Below, piece after piece: positions 32,036-39,094 of a DNA stretch of 64,000 nucleotides (its first letter is position 1; each line of letters opens with the position of its first letter). A program made the position numbers and the translations under genes. The stretch spans positions 62,001 to 126,000 of the forward strand of contig NZ_BDDE01000021.1 in NCBI RefSeq assembly GCF_008327685.1, written 5' to 3'. Origin of the DNA: Actinomadura sp. K4S16 (GTDB lineage Bacteria > Actinomycetota > Actinomycetes > Streptosporangiales > Streptosporangiaceae). The notes beneath the pieces were generated by a model. That model was not told the origin of the DNA and searched no databases. It saw only the letters and a program-made list of their open reading frames with translations.

Positions 32036-32558
32036 CGGGGCCGAGGCAGAGCCAGGCCACCGGGCGGATCGTCTCCGGGATGCCGAGCAGGTCGCGCAGG
32101 TACGGCTCCCGGTAGAACGACACCCAACCGACGCCGAGCCCCTCGGCGGTCGCGGCGAGCCACAGGTTCTGGATGGCCAGGCAGACGGAGTACAGCCCGG
32201 CGTCGGCGATCGCATGCCGCCCGAGGACCGCCGGGCCGCCGCGCTCGGGATCGTAGGTGACCACGATCGACAGGCTGGACTCCAGCACCCCGTCGATCTT
32301 GATCCGGGCGAAGCGCTCGGCGGCGGCGCCCGTCAGGGTGGCGGCGAAGGCGGCCCGCTCGGACCGGACGTGGCCGTGGAACGCCCGCCGGATCGCGGGA
32401 TCGCGCACGAGCACGAAGTCCCACGGCTGGGACAGCCCGACGCTCGGCGCGGCGTGCGCGGCCGCCAGGACGCGCTCAAGGACGTCCCGCGGAATCGGTT
32501 CCCCGGTGAACTCGCCGCGCACGTCGCGGCGGCGGTGAATGGCGTCATAGATGTCCAT
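31929..32558 (-). CDS. bluB: 5,6-dimethylbenzimidazole synthase
   Basis: The 209-residue nitroreductase-fold enzyme cannibalises FMN to make the lower ligand of vitamin B12. BluB features seen are the start MDIYDAIHRRRDVRGEF, AAPSVGLSQPWDFVLVRD, and LGVGWVSFYREPYLRDLLGIPETIRPVAWLCLGPV. It lies directly downstream of a cobalamin riboswitch, which strongly supports the assignment over a generic nitroreductase. Its 3' end overlaps the convergent GT87 gene by 107 bp. Confidence 0.93.
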   Translation of the reverse strand: MDIYDAIHRRRDVRGEFTGEPIPRDVLERVLAAAHAAPSVGLSQPWDFVLVRDPAIRRAFHGHVRSERAAFAATLTGAAAERFARIKIDGVLESSLSIVVTYDPERGGPAVLGRHAIADAGLYSVCLAIQNLWLAATAEGLGVGWVSFYREPYLRDLLGIPETIRPVAWLCLGPVTHLERIPDLERHGWRRRRALDAAVHHDRWTEPAG

Positions 32559-32579
32559 GGGCAGGCTCCCGCTGCGACA

Positions 32580-32601
32580 GGCCGCCGCGAACGCGGCGGC
32601 C
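32580..32601 (-). promoter_or_regulatory. Hairpin between riboswitch and bluB
   Basis: A perfect 10-bp inverted repeat (GGCCGCCGCG / CGCGGCGGCC, 2-nt loop in the fully paired form) lies between the aptamer and the GCGGGAG ribosome site. It has no U-tract. It is the likely expression platform, acting by termination or by controlling access to the ribosome site. Confidence 0.6.
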
Positions 32602-32610
32602 GTGTGGAGC

Positions 32611-32784
32611 GAGGCCGGTCTTCGGACTCCCGGATCGATGCTCGACCGCCCGCCTTCCCGGCCTGACGGCCAGTGGCCGCGCCTACGCGCGTGGGCGGCT
32701 GCTCCCCGGTCACCGCGGCGGGCCCGTGCCGGATTCTCACCGGCTTCCCGATTCTCCCCACATGGGGCACCCCGCATCAGTTCA
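32611..32784 (-). promoter_or_regulatory. Cobalamin riboswitch aptamer upstream of bluB
   Basis: Read on the minus strand, the conserved B12-box elements appear in order: GGTGCCCC, GAATCGGGAAGCCGGTG, GAGAATCCGGCACGGGCCCG, GCCACTGG, GGGAAGGCGGG and GAGTCCGAAGACCGG. These match the core of the cobalamin aptamer (GGGAA, the CCGGTG/CCGG stem, CCACTG, GGGAAGGC, and GAAGACC closing P1). The region 32785-32945 further upstream holds the promoter, with no gene seen. Confidence 0.93.
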
Positions 32785-32945
32785 TGCCATTCGGCACCCT
32801 ACCGGGGCGACCACTCCTCAGAAAGCGACCGCCTTGGAAGTAATGCCGCCGGGTAGCGGCAGGCACCGACTCTCTGCTTCGCTTTCATCACGTGTCGTCG
32901 AGGCCGCCCCGGACGCAAGGGCTCACCGGGAAACGGAGGAGAGCG

Positions 32946-33500
32946 GTGCGACGCTTCCAGTTGGCCCTGGGGAGCTGCTTGCTCGCGGTGAGCGTGGTCG
33001 CCGCCGTGTTCAGCCTGAGCAACGCCTACACGGCCGACAACGCGGTGGACACCAGCGAACCGAAGTGCGGACAGGCCGTCCAGGCGCCGGGCCAGGAATG
33101 CGTGACCTCCTACGGAGGAGGACCCGCCAACGGCGGCGGAATCTCCTATGAGGAGGCCAAGAAGACCCAGGAGGACACCGCCATCTCCAGGGCATGGCTC
33201 TTCGGTGTCGAACTGCTCGGCACGGTCGGCATCGCCCTGTTCGCCGGGGGCGTCGTGTGCATGGCGGACGCGATCTGGTCCCGCGGGCTTCGCCTTCCGA
33301 TGCTCCTGGGAGGAGTGCTCATCCCAGCGGCCGCGTACGGGGCGGCGTTCTGGCCCGCCCAGGAACGCGTGCTAGCGGTCTCTCCTGTGGCGCCGGGCGC
33401 TCTCGGCTTCCTGGGCTTCCCCTATTTCCCGATCGTCGTCATCGCCGGCGCCGCGCTCGCCACGGTGCAGGCGTGGCGGTTGACGGGCGAGGGGATCTAG
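32946..33500 (+). CDS. Four-helix membrane protein (hypothetical)
   Basis: The 184-residue protein has an N-terminal helix (residues about 6-28), an extracytoplasmic segment of about 55 residues with one Cys pair (PKCGQAV and QECVTSYGG) that could form a disulfide, then three further helices. The GTG at 32946 follows GGAGGAG; an in-frame GTG at 32892 lacks a ribosome site. No family was recognised. It stands alone between the bluB riboswitch and the LLM operon. Confidence 0.75.
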   Translation: MRRFQLALGSCLLAVSVVAAVFSLSNAYTADNAVDTSEPKCGQAVQAPGQECVTSYGGGPANGGGISYEEAKKTQEDTAISRAWLFGVELLGTVGIALFAGGVVCMADAIWSRGLRLPMLLGGVLIPAAAYGAAFWPAQERVLAVSPVAPGALGFLGFPYFPIVVIAGAALATVQAWRLTGEGI

Positions 33501-33627
33501 CGGCGCGCAGGCCGTTCGGCAACGCCGACGCGGTGTTCTCGCCCCCTGCCCTCGGTCGGGGGTTCTTGATCGTGATGGTCTCCGGCGACGGCTTGTCATG
33601 CCCCTCGACTCTACTGCTCCCTGAACT

Positions 33628-33653
33628 ATGTACTTCAAAAATGAGAAGTACAT
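33628..33653. promoter_or_regulatory. Perfect inverted repeat, candidate HxlR operator
   Basis: Arms ATGTACTTC (33628-33636) and GAAGTACAT (33645-33653) flank eight A/T-rich bases. The repeat lies 38 bp upstream of the LLM oxidoreductase start in an AT-rich island. The operon encodes an HxlR regulator, a family whose sites often contain GTAC half-sites. Confidence 0.7.
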
Positions 33654-33691
33654 GGTTATGGTTGCTGAACCACGATCGCTCGGAGGGGACG

Positions 33692-34618
33692 ATGGCCAGG
33701 CTGGAGGTCGGCTACTTGCTGCCGACGAGAGAGCAGGACCTGCTGGGCGAGCATGAACCCGGGCGCCTCATCGCCCAGGCGCGACGCGCCGAGGAGATGG
33801 GGTTGGACTCGGTCTGGGCGGGCGACAGTCCCGTGACCAGGCCGCGCGCCGATCCGCTGATGCTGCTGGCCGCCGCGGCGCAGGCCACCGAGCGGGTCGC
33901 GCTCGGCACGGCGGTGCTGCTGCCGGCCCTGCGCCATCCGATCCTGCTGGCCCACCAGCTCGCCACGCTCGACCGCCTGTCGGACGGGCGGCTGATCGCG
34001 GGCATGGGGGCCGGGTTCCCGGTGCCCGCCACCGAGGCCCAGTTCGCGGCGGTCGGGATCGGGTTCGGCCGCCGCGTCAGCCGGATGGAGGAGTCGATCG
34101 AGGCGATGCGGCGGCTCTGGTCCGGAGGCGCGGTCTCCTACGAGGGCCGGCACTTCGCGTTCTCGGACGTGCGGCTCGCGCCCCCGCCGAAGCGTCCGGG
34201 AGGGCCGCCGATCTGGCTGGCGGGGGGCGGGCCGGCACTGCCGCGCGTGGCCCGTCTCGCCGACGGATGGCTCCCCTACCCGCCCGAGGCTGCGACGTAC
34301 GCGGAGGAACGCGAGGTCATCGGAGCCGCGACCCCGGCCCTCTACGCGACGCTCTGCCTGGACGACGACCCGGAGAAGGCCCGCCACCGCCTGCGGACGA
34401 GCATCGAGCGCTACTACAACGCGCCGCTGGAGTTCGTCGCGTCGATCCAGGCCATGTTCGCCGGACCGCCCGCCGAGGCCGCCGCCTGGCTGGACGCCTA
34501 TGCGGCGGCCGGCGCCCGCCACCTCGTCATCCGCCTGGCGGCCGAGGACCACGACACCGCCCTGGAGGAGTTCGCCGACCGGGTGCTCCCCCTTCTGCGC
34601 GACAAGGAGTACCGATGA
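33692..34618 (+). CDS. LLM-class (luciferase-like) flavin/F420 oxidoreductase
   Basis: The 308-residue TIM-barrel protein has VGYLLPTREQDLL, AEEMGLDSVWAGDSP, ERVALGTAVLLPALRHPILLAHQLATLDRLSDGRLIAGMGAGFP and PIWLAGGGPALPRVARLADGW, the bacterial luciferase/F420-dependent core. Whether FMN or F420 is used cannot be settled by reading. GGAGGGG precedes the ATG. It is first in an operon with an alpha/beta hydrolase (4-bp overlap) and an HxlR regulator, which looks like an inducible catabolic or detoxification unit. Confidence 0.9.
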   Translation: MARLEVGYLLPTREQDLLGEHEPGRLIAQARRAEEMGLDSVWAGDSPVTRPRADPLMLLAAAAQATERVALGTAVLLPALRHPILLAHQLATLDRLSDGRLIAGMGAGFPVPATEAQFAAVGIGFGRRVSRMEESIEAMRRLWSGGAVSYEGRHFAFSDVRLAPPPKRPGGPPIWLAGGGPALPRVARLADGWLPYPPEAATYAEEREVIGAATPALYATLCLDDDPEKARHRLRTSIERYYNAPLEFVASIQAMFAGPPAEAAAWLDAYAAAGARHLVIRLAAEDHDTALEEFADRVLPLLRDKEYR

Positions 34619-35277
34619 CCACGTTCGTTCTCGTCCACGGCGCCTGGCACGGGCCTTCGGCCTGGGACCGGGTCGTCCCGGCGCTCACCGCCGCCGGAGT
34701 GCGCACGCTCACCCCGGACCTCCGGGGCGACCACGGGCTGCACGACCACGCCGAGATGGTCGCCGCCGCCATCGACACCGTCCGCGATTCATGCATCCTC
34801 GTCGGGCACAGCTACGCGGGGCTGGTCGTCCGGGAGGCCGCCGACGCGCGTCCCGACGCCGTCGACCACATCGTGATGGTGGACGGATGGGCCGGACCCG
34901 ACGGCGCGAGCCTGTTCGGCCTGGCCCCCGACTACTTCGTCGAGGCGATGCGCAAGTCGGCCGAGGCGAACGGGGACGGCCGCTTCATCCCGGCCCTGCC
35001 CCCGGCGATGTTCGGCGTCACCGACGAGGCGGAGTGGCTGGCCCCGCGGCTCGTCCCGCAGCCGCTGCGGACGTTCACCGAGACCACCCGCCTGAGCGGC
35101 GCCGTCGACCGGATCCCCGGCACGGCGGTCCACTGCGAGCCGGGCACCTTCCCCTTCAAGGAGTTCGGCGCGTCCCTCGGGTACCGGACGCTTCCGATCG
35201 ACGGCCCGCACGACGTGATGGTCACCGATCCGGAGGCGATCGCGCGCGTGCTCCTGGAGGCGCCGAGCCTGGTGTGA
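34615..35277 (+). CDS. Alpha/beta hydrolase
   Basis: The 220-residue alpha/beta hydrolase has the oxyanion motif LVHGAWHGPSAW, the nucleophile elbow GHSYAG, an acid near DRIPGTAVHCE, and the catalytic His in DGPHDVMVTDP. It resembles the small esterase/EstC group related to plant hydroxynitrile lyases. It is translationally coupled to the LLM oxidoreductase (ATGA overlap), suggesting sequential action on one substrate. Confidence 0.92.
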   Translation: MTTFVLVHGAWHGPSAWDRVVPALTAAGVRTLTPDLRGDHGLHDHAEMVAAAIDTVRDSCILVGHSYAGLVVREAADARPDAVDHIVMVDGWAGPDGASLFGLAPDYFVEAMRKSAEANGDGRFIPALPPAMFGVTDEAEWLAPRLVPQPLRTFTETTRLSGAVDRIPGTAVHCEPGTFPFKEFGASLGYRTLPIDGPHDVMVTDPEAIARVLLEAPSLV

Positions 35278-35296
35278 TCCGGCCTAGAGTGATGCG

Positions 35297-35974
35297 GTGG
35301 AACAGCGAACGTACAACCAGTACTGCGCGACCGCGCGCACCCTCGACCTGGTGGGCGAGCGCTGGACGCTGCTGCTGGTCCGCGAGCTGCTGACCGGGCC
35401 GAAGCGGTTCGGCGACCTGCAGGCCAGCCTGCGCGGCCTCGGCACCGGGCTGCTCGCCGCCCGGCTGAAGCACCTGGAGCGCGAGGGCCTGGTCCACAAG
35501 ATCACGCTGCCGCCGCCCGCCCGCACCCCCGCGTACGCCCTCACCGAGGCCGGCGAGGAACTCGGTCCCGCGATCCTCGCGATCGCCAGGTGGGGGCTGA
35601 GGTGGGCGATGGGCGAGCGACGGCCGGAGGAGACCTTCCACCCCGGCTGGACGGTGCTCGGCCTGCAGGCCTGCTTCGATCCCGAGGCGGCCGCCGGGCT
35701 CCACGCCGTCTACGAGTTCCGCGTCGACGACGAGGTCTTCCACGCCCGGATCGACGACGGGACGGCCGAGGTGCTCCACGGCCCCGCCCAGCGCCCGGAC
35801 GCGACCATCACGATCAGCGAGGATGCGCTCGTCGGTCTGACCGGCGCCGGCGGCACCCTCAGCGAGGCGATCCGGAGCGGCGCCGCCTCGGCGTCCGGCG
35901 ACCGGGAGGCCCTGCGGCGGCTTCAAGGACTGTTCCGCCTGCCGCCCGCGGGCTCCCGCAAACCCGCCGGTTGA
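35297..35974 (+). CDS. HxlR-family regulator fused to an SCP2-like sterol-carrier domain
   Basis: The 225-residue protein has an N-terminal HxlR winged helix (YCATARTLDLVGERWTLLLVRELLTGPKRFGDLQ, residues about 8-95) and a C-terminal SCP2-type domain (about 115-210: LHAVYEFRVDDEVFHARIDDGTAEV, ISEDALVGLTGAGGTLSEAI). The SCP2 part probably binds a lipid-like effector. TAGAGT lies six bases before the GTG start, so it also has its own leaderless promoter besides read-through from the LLM operon. Confidence 0.9.
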   Translation: MEQRTYNQYCATARTLDLVGERWTLLLVRELLTGPKRFGDLQASLRGLGTGLLAARLKHLEREGLVHKITLPPPARTPAYALTEAGEELGPAILAIARWGLRWAMGERRPEETFHPGWTVLGLQACFDPEAAAGLHAVYEFRVDDEVFHARIDDGTAEVLHGPAQRPDATITISEDALVGLTGAGGTLSEAIRSGAASASGDREALRRLQGLFRLPPAGSRKPAG

Positions 35975-35996
35975 TCAACCTGGGGCCGGACGTGCG

Positions 35997-36839
35997 TCAG
36001 GGCCGGCCCGCGCCCGGCACGTCGACCTCGACGGTGAGCACCCGGCCGCTGCCGGGCGCCACCATCTCGGCCTCGGTCATGCCGCGCCACTCGGCGGCCG
36101 TGACGAACAGCGTGGTCCCGTCCGGCCCGCCCAGCACGCAGGCGAAGCCTCCGAGGTCGAGGTCGACGGTGCGCAGGACCTCGCCGCCCTCCGCGACGCG
36201 CACGCACCGCTGGTTGGGGACGTCGGCGTACCAGACGGCGTTCTCCGCGTCCATGCAGATGCCGTCCGGGACGCCGTCGCCGAGGTCGGCCCACACCCGG
36301 CGGCCGGACAGGTCCCCGTCGGCGCCGATGTCGAAGGCCATGAGACGGCTCCGGTAGGAGTCCGCGACGATGAGCGTGGAGTCGTCCGGCGTCACGGCCA
36401 TCCCGTTGGGGAACGCGATGTCGTCCGCCACCTCGCGCACGGAGCCGTCCGCCCGCACCAGGGCGACCGTCCCGGGCTCGATGTCCTCCCCCGCCATCGG
36501 GTCGAAGTTGACGCGGTTGACGTAGATGTCGCCGCGGCCGTCGGCGACGATGTCGTTCCATCCGGGCCGGCCGAGTTCGGCGTGCGCGGCGAGGGATCCG
36601 TCCGGTTCCCGGCGCAGCAGCCGCCCGTCCCCCGACGAGACGATCACCAGCCGGCCGTCCGGGAGCCAGGCGGTGCACAGCGGGAGCGACTTCACCCGCG
36701 CCACCACCTCGGCGGCCCCGTCCAGCCCCACCGCGACGACCTCCCCGGCCGTCCAGTCGGAGAAGTACAGCCTGCCGTCGTGCCAGCGCGGCGACTCGAC
36801 CAGTCCGCGGCCGTCGAGCAGCGTCCGGACCTCGTCCAT
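35997..36839 (-). CDS. SMP-30/gluconolactonase/LRE-family protein
   Basis: The protein of about 280 residues is a six-bladed beta-propeller with the SMP-30 metal site elements: an early Glu (GRGLVESPRWHDGRLYFSDW), Asn (GWNDIVADGRGDIYVN), and Asp (TLIVADSYRSRL). Members hydrolyse sugar lactones or organophosphates. ATG 36839 is used; a GTG three codons upstream is possible. It is convergent with the HxlR gene and divergent from the EamA/PadR locus. Confidence 0.9.
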   Translation of the reverse strand: MDEVRTLLDGRGLVESPRWHDGRLYFSDWTAGEVVAVGLDGAAEVVARVKSLPLCTAWLPDGRLVIVSSGDGRLLRREPDGSLAAHAELGRPGWNDIVADGRGDIYVNRVNFDPMAGEDIEPGTVALVRADGSVREVADDIAFPNGMAVTPDDSTLIVADSYRSRLMAFDIGADGDLSGRRVWADLGDGVPDGICMDAENAVWYADVPNQRCVRVAEGGEVLRTVDLDLGGFACVLGGPDGTTLFVTAAEWRGMTEAEMVAPGSGRVLTVEVDVPGAGRP

Positions 36840-36928
36840 CTTCCTCACCGTCCTTCTCGAGCACCGATGTTCTGCCCTCTACACGAACGGCCGCCCCCCG
36901 GATCGACACGACGGGCCGGGGAAATGCG

Positions 36929-36951
36929 CAGTACCTCGAAACGAGGTACTG
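36929..36951. promoter_or_regulatory. Perfect inverted repeat over the EamA/PadR promoter
   Basis: Arms CAGTACCTCG and CGAGGTACTG (10 bp each) are separated by three A residues. The right arm overlaps a -10 box TACTGT (36947-36952) that ends six bases before the GTG start. It is the likely PadR autoregulatory operator. Confidence 0.75.
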
Positions 36952-36958
36952 TTCCGGC

Positions 36959-37396
36959 GTGTCCGGTAGATGGTGGAACGGCCTCCTAGGCGGGTGGGTA
37001 GCCCTGACGCTGGGTGTCCCCTTCCTGCTCATCGCGATAGCGGGACGCGCACTCCCGGCCGACGTGCTGGCCTGCGCCCGGTTCGGCCTCGCCGGGCTGA
37101 CGCTGCTCGCGGTCATGGCCGCGCGGGGCGGCGGGCCGGCCGCGGTCGCCGCGATCTCCAGGCTCGCTCGGGACAGACCGGTCGACCTGCTCCTCGTCGG
37201 ACTGTGCGGCGCGGCGGTGCCGTCCGTCCTGATCACCGTGGGCGAGCATCACGTGGAGACGGGCCTGTCGTCGCTGCTCCTGGCGAGCACGCCGATCTGG
37301 ATCGCGGCCGGCGGCCACGTCCTGCTGCCCGCCGAACGCCTTCGGGCCGCGCAGACGACATGCCTGGCCTGGCGCTGGGCGGGACGGCGCTGCTGA
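36959..37396 (+). pseudogene. EamA-family (DMT) transporter, N-terminal half, frameshifted
   Basis: The frame encodes about five membrane helices of a DMT/EamA exporter (PFLLIAIAGRALPADVLACARFGLAGLTLLAVMAA, VGEHHVETGLSSLLLASTPIWIAAGGHVL). It then degenerates after ERLRAAQ into CLAWRWAGRRC and a stop. The second EamA half continues in another frame from about 37360 (GLALGGTALLTTGG), exactly where ERL...GLALGLGGTALL would be expected. A single indel at about 37350-37365 explains it. This may be a genuine mutation, a programmed shift or a sequencing error. Confidence 0.75.
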
Positions 37397-38406
37397 CGAC
37401 GGGCGGGCACGCGTCCGGGCGGTCCCTGTGGCCGCTCCTCCCGCTGGCGGCGGCGGTCAGTTACGCGTGCGCCAACCTGGCCGTCCGGAGCCGGCTCCGG
37501 ACGGAGGACGCGCTCACCCTCACCTGCGCCCAGATGACCGTCGCGGCGATCGTGACGGCGCCGTTCGCCGCCGTCCACGTCCCGGACATCGCGTGGAGCC
37601 CGGCGGCCTGGGCGGCCACCGCCGCGCTCGGGGTGGTCTGTTCGGGTTTCGGATGGCTGGCGAACACCGTGCTGGTCCAGCGGGTGAGCGCCGTCCGTGC
37701 TTCACTGGTCTCCTTCGCGGCCCCGGTGGTCTCCATCGCGCTCGGGGCGGTCGTCCTGGAAGAACGCCTGTCACCGCTCCAGCTGGCGGCGGCCGGGATC
37801 GTGCTCACGGCCGTGGCGGCGTTCGGCGCGATGTCACGCACGCCGAGACGGGAGGTACGGGCCATCCTCGAACTCGCGATCCTGGGGTTCCTCGCCGAAC
37901 ACGACATGCACGCCTACGAGCTGAGGCGGCGCATCACCCTGCTGATGGGCCACGCGCGCCCGGTCAGCGACGGCTCCCTGTACCCGGCCCTCCAGCGGAT
38001 GCGGCGCCGCGGCCTGCTGGCCGGCCGCACCGAACCCGGCGAAGGCGGCCCGGCCCGGCAGGTCTTCACGCTCACCGGCGCGGGCCGCACCGAGCTGCTC
38101 CGCCGCCTCACCGGGCCGGACGACCTGGAGATCTCGGACCGCAACCGGTACTTCGTCCTCCTGGCGTTCCTCCACCTGCTGCCGTCGCCCGAGGCCCAGG
38201 CGGCGGTCCTCCGGCGGCGCCTGGACTTCCTGGACGACCCGAAGCGCGGATTCTTCGCCGACGGCGACCGGCCCCTCCGCCAGGACGAGCTGGCATCACC
38301 GTTCCAGGCCGGAATCCAGCACATCGCCCGCGTCACGTCCGCGGCCGAACGGGACTGGCTGGCCGGAACGCTCGCGACGCTCCGCCCCGAGACCTCGACC
38401 CCCTGA
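37360..38406 (+). CDS. EamA C-terminal half fused to a PadR-family regulator
   Basis: From ATG 37360 the frame gives 348 residues. The first 155 or so are helices 6-10 of an EamA transporter (PLAAAVSYACANLAVRSRL, SFAAPVVSIALGAVVLEERLSPLQLAAAGIVLTAVAAFGAM). Without any stop it runs into a PadR winged helix (VRAILELAILGFLAEHDMHAYELRRR, SDGSLYPALQRMRRRGLL, FTLTGAGRTELLRRL) and the helical PadR C-terminal domain. A separate PadR start at the Met of GAMSRTPRRE is possible but has no ribosome site. A membrane exporter tethered to its repressor would be unusual. Confidence 0.7.
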   Translation: MPGLALGGTALLTTGGHASGRSLWPLLPLAAAVSYACANLAVRSRLRTEDALTLTCAQMTVAAIVTAPFAAVHVPDIAWSPAAWAATAALGVVCSGFGWLANTVLVQRVSAVRASLVSFAAPVVSIALGAVVLEERLSPLQLAAAGIVLTAVAAFGAMSRTPRREVRAILELAILGFLAEHDMHAYELRRRITLLMGHARPVSDGSLYPALQRMRRRGLLAGRTEPGEGGPARQVFTLTGAGRTELLRRLTGPDDLEISDRNRYFVLLAFLHLLPSPEAQAAVLRRRLDFLDDPKRGFFADGDRPLRQDELASPFQAGIQHIARVTSAAERDWLAGTLATLRPETSTP

Positions 38407-38407
38407 G

Positions 38408-38435
38408 TACACACTGGAGGGCCTCCGAGTGTGTA
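38408..38435. promoter_or_regulatory. Palindromic operator of the toxin-antitoxin-like pair
   Basis: TACACACTGGAGG is mirrored by CCTCCGAGTGTGTA (one extra base in the right arm) around a 2-nt centre. The right arm runs into a TATCGT box (38434-38439) located seven bases before the antitoxin ATG. Autoregulation by the RHH protein is expected. Confidence 0.65.
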
Positions 38436-38446
38436 TCGTGTGCTCC

Positions 38447-38686
38447 ATGGCGAGACTCAACATCACGCTGCCCGACGAGCTTGCCGCCACGCTCCAGGGG
38501 CTCGCCGAGGACAAGAAGATCGCCTCGGTGTCGGGATTCCTCGCGGACGGCGCGCGGCTGAAGCTGGCCTACCTGCGGGACGCGTCCACCATCGACGACC
38601 TCTTCGGGCCGCCGAGCCCCGACGAGCAGGCCATGGTCGACCGGCTGGTCGAGGGCGGACCCTCGTCCCGCCGGGACGTCGCGTGA
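38447..38686 (+). CDS. Ribbon-helix-helix antitoxin-like protein (VapB type)
   Basis: The 79-residue protein has an RHH/MetJ-Arc start ARLNITLPDELAATLQGLAEDKKIASVSGFLADGARLKLAYLRD, with the beta strand and two helices typical of VapB/CopG antitoxins. The acidic C-terminal tail (PSPDEQAMVDRLVEGG) would wrap the toxin. It overlaps the following gene by 4 bp (GTGA). Probably leaderless. Confidence 0.85.
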   Translation: MARLNITLPDELAATLQGLAEDKKIASVSGFLADGARLKLAYLRDASTIDDLFGPPSPDEQAMVDRLVEGGPSSRRDVA

Positions 38687-39072
38687 TCACCGGTCACGTC
38701 TTCGACGCGACCGCACTCCTGGACCTCGCGACCGGCAAGACCGTCTACGTCCGCGCCCGGCTCCGCGCGTCCATCGCCCAGCACGCCACGATCGTCATCC
38801 CGGCGACCTCGCTCGCCCGCGCCTGGCAGCTCGTCCCCGACCACGGCCGCGCGGTGCTGGAGCGCCTGCCCGGCATGCAGGTCGTGCACGTCGACGACCT
38901 GGACGACGTGATCGCCCAGCAGACCGGCCTGCTGGTCACGACGATCCCGAACCTCGGCATGGACGCCGCGCAGGCCGCCTGGTCCGCCCGGTGGCGCCGC
39001 TGGCCGCTGATCACCGCCGACCCCGGCCTGTACGAGGCCGTGCCCGGCGTCCGCGTGGAGCAGATCCCCTAG
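38683..39072 (+). CDS. PIN-like protein, VapC-type toxin partner with altered active site
   Basis: The 129-residue protein starts GHVFDATALLDLATGK (first PIN Asp) and ends WPLITADPGLYEAVPGVRVEQIP (the TAD block with the later Asp). It also has GMDAAQAAWSARWR between them. The usual Glu in the second motif (SxxxxAE) is missing: the stretch is PATSLARAWQLV. It could be a weak or inactive RNase, a tRNA-binding relative, or a divergent toxin. Its position behind an RHH gene supports a TA-derived pair. Confidence 0.78.
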   Translation: MITGHVFDATALLDLATGKTVYVRARLRASIAQHATIVIPATSLARAWQLVPDHGRAVLERLPGMQVVHVDDLDDVIAQQTGLLVTTIPNLGMDAAQAAWSARWRRWPLITADPGLYEAVPGVRVEQIP

Positions 39073-39094
39073 GGCACTGCCGCCCCGTCCGCGC

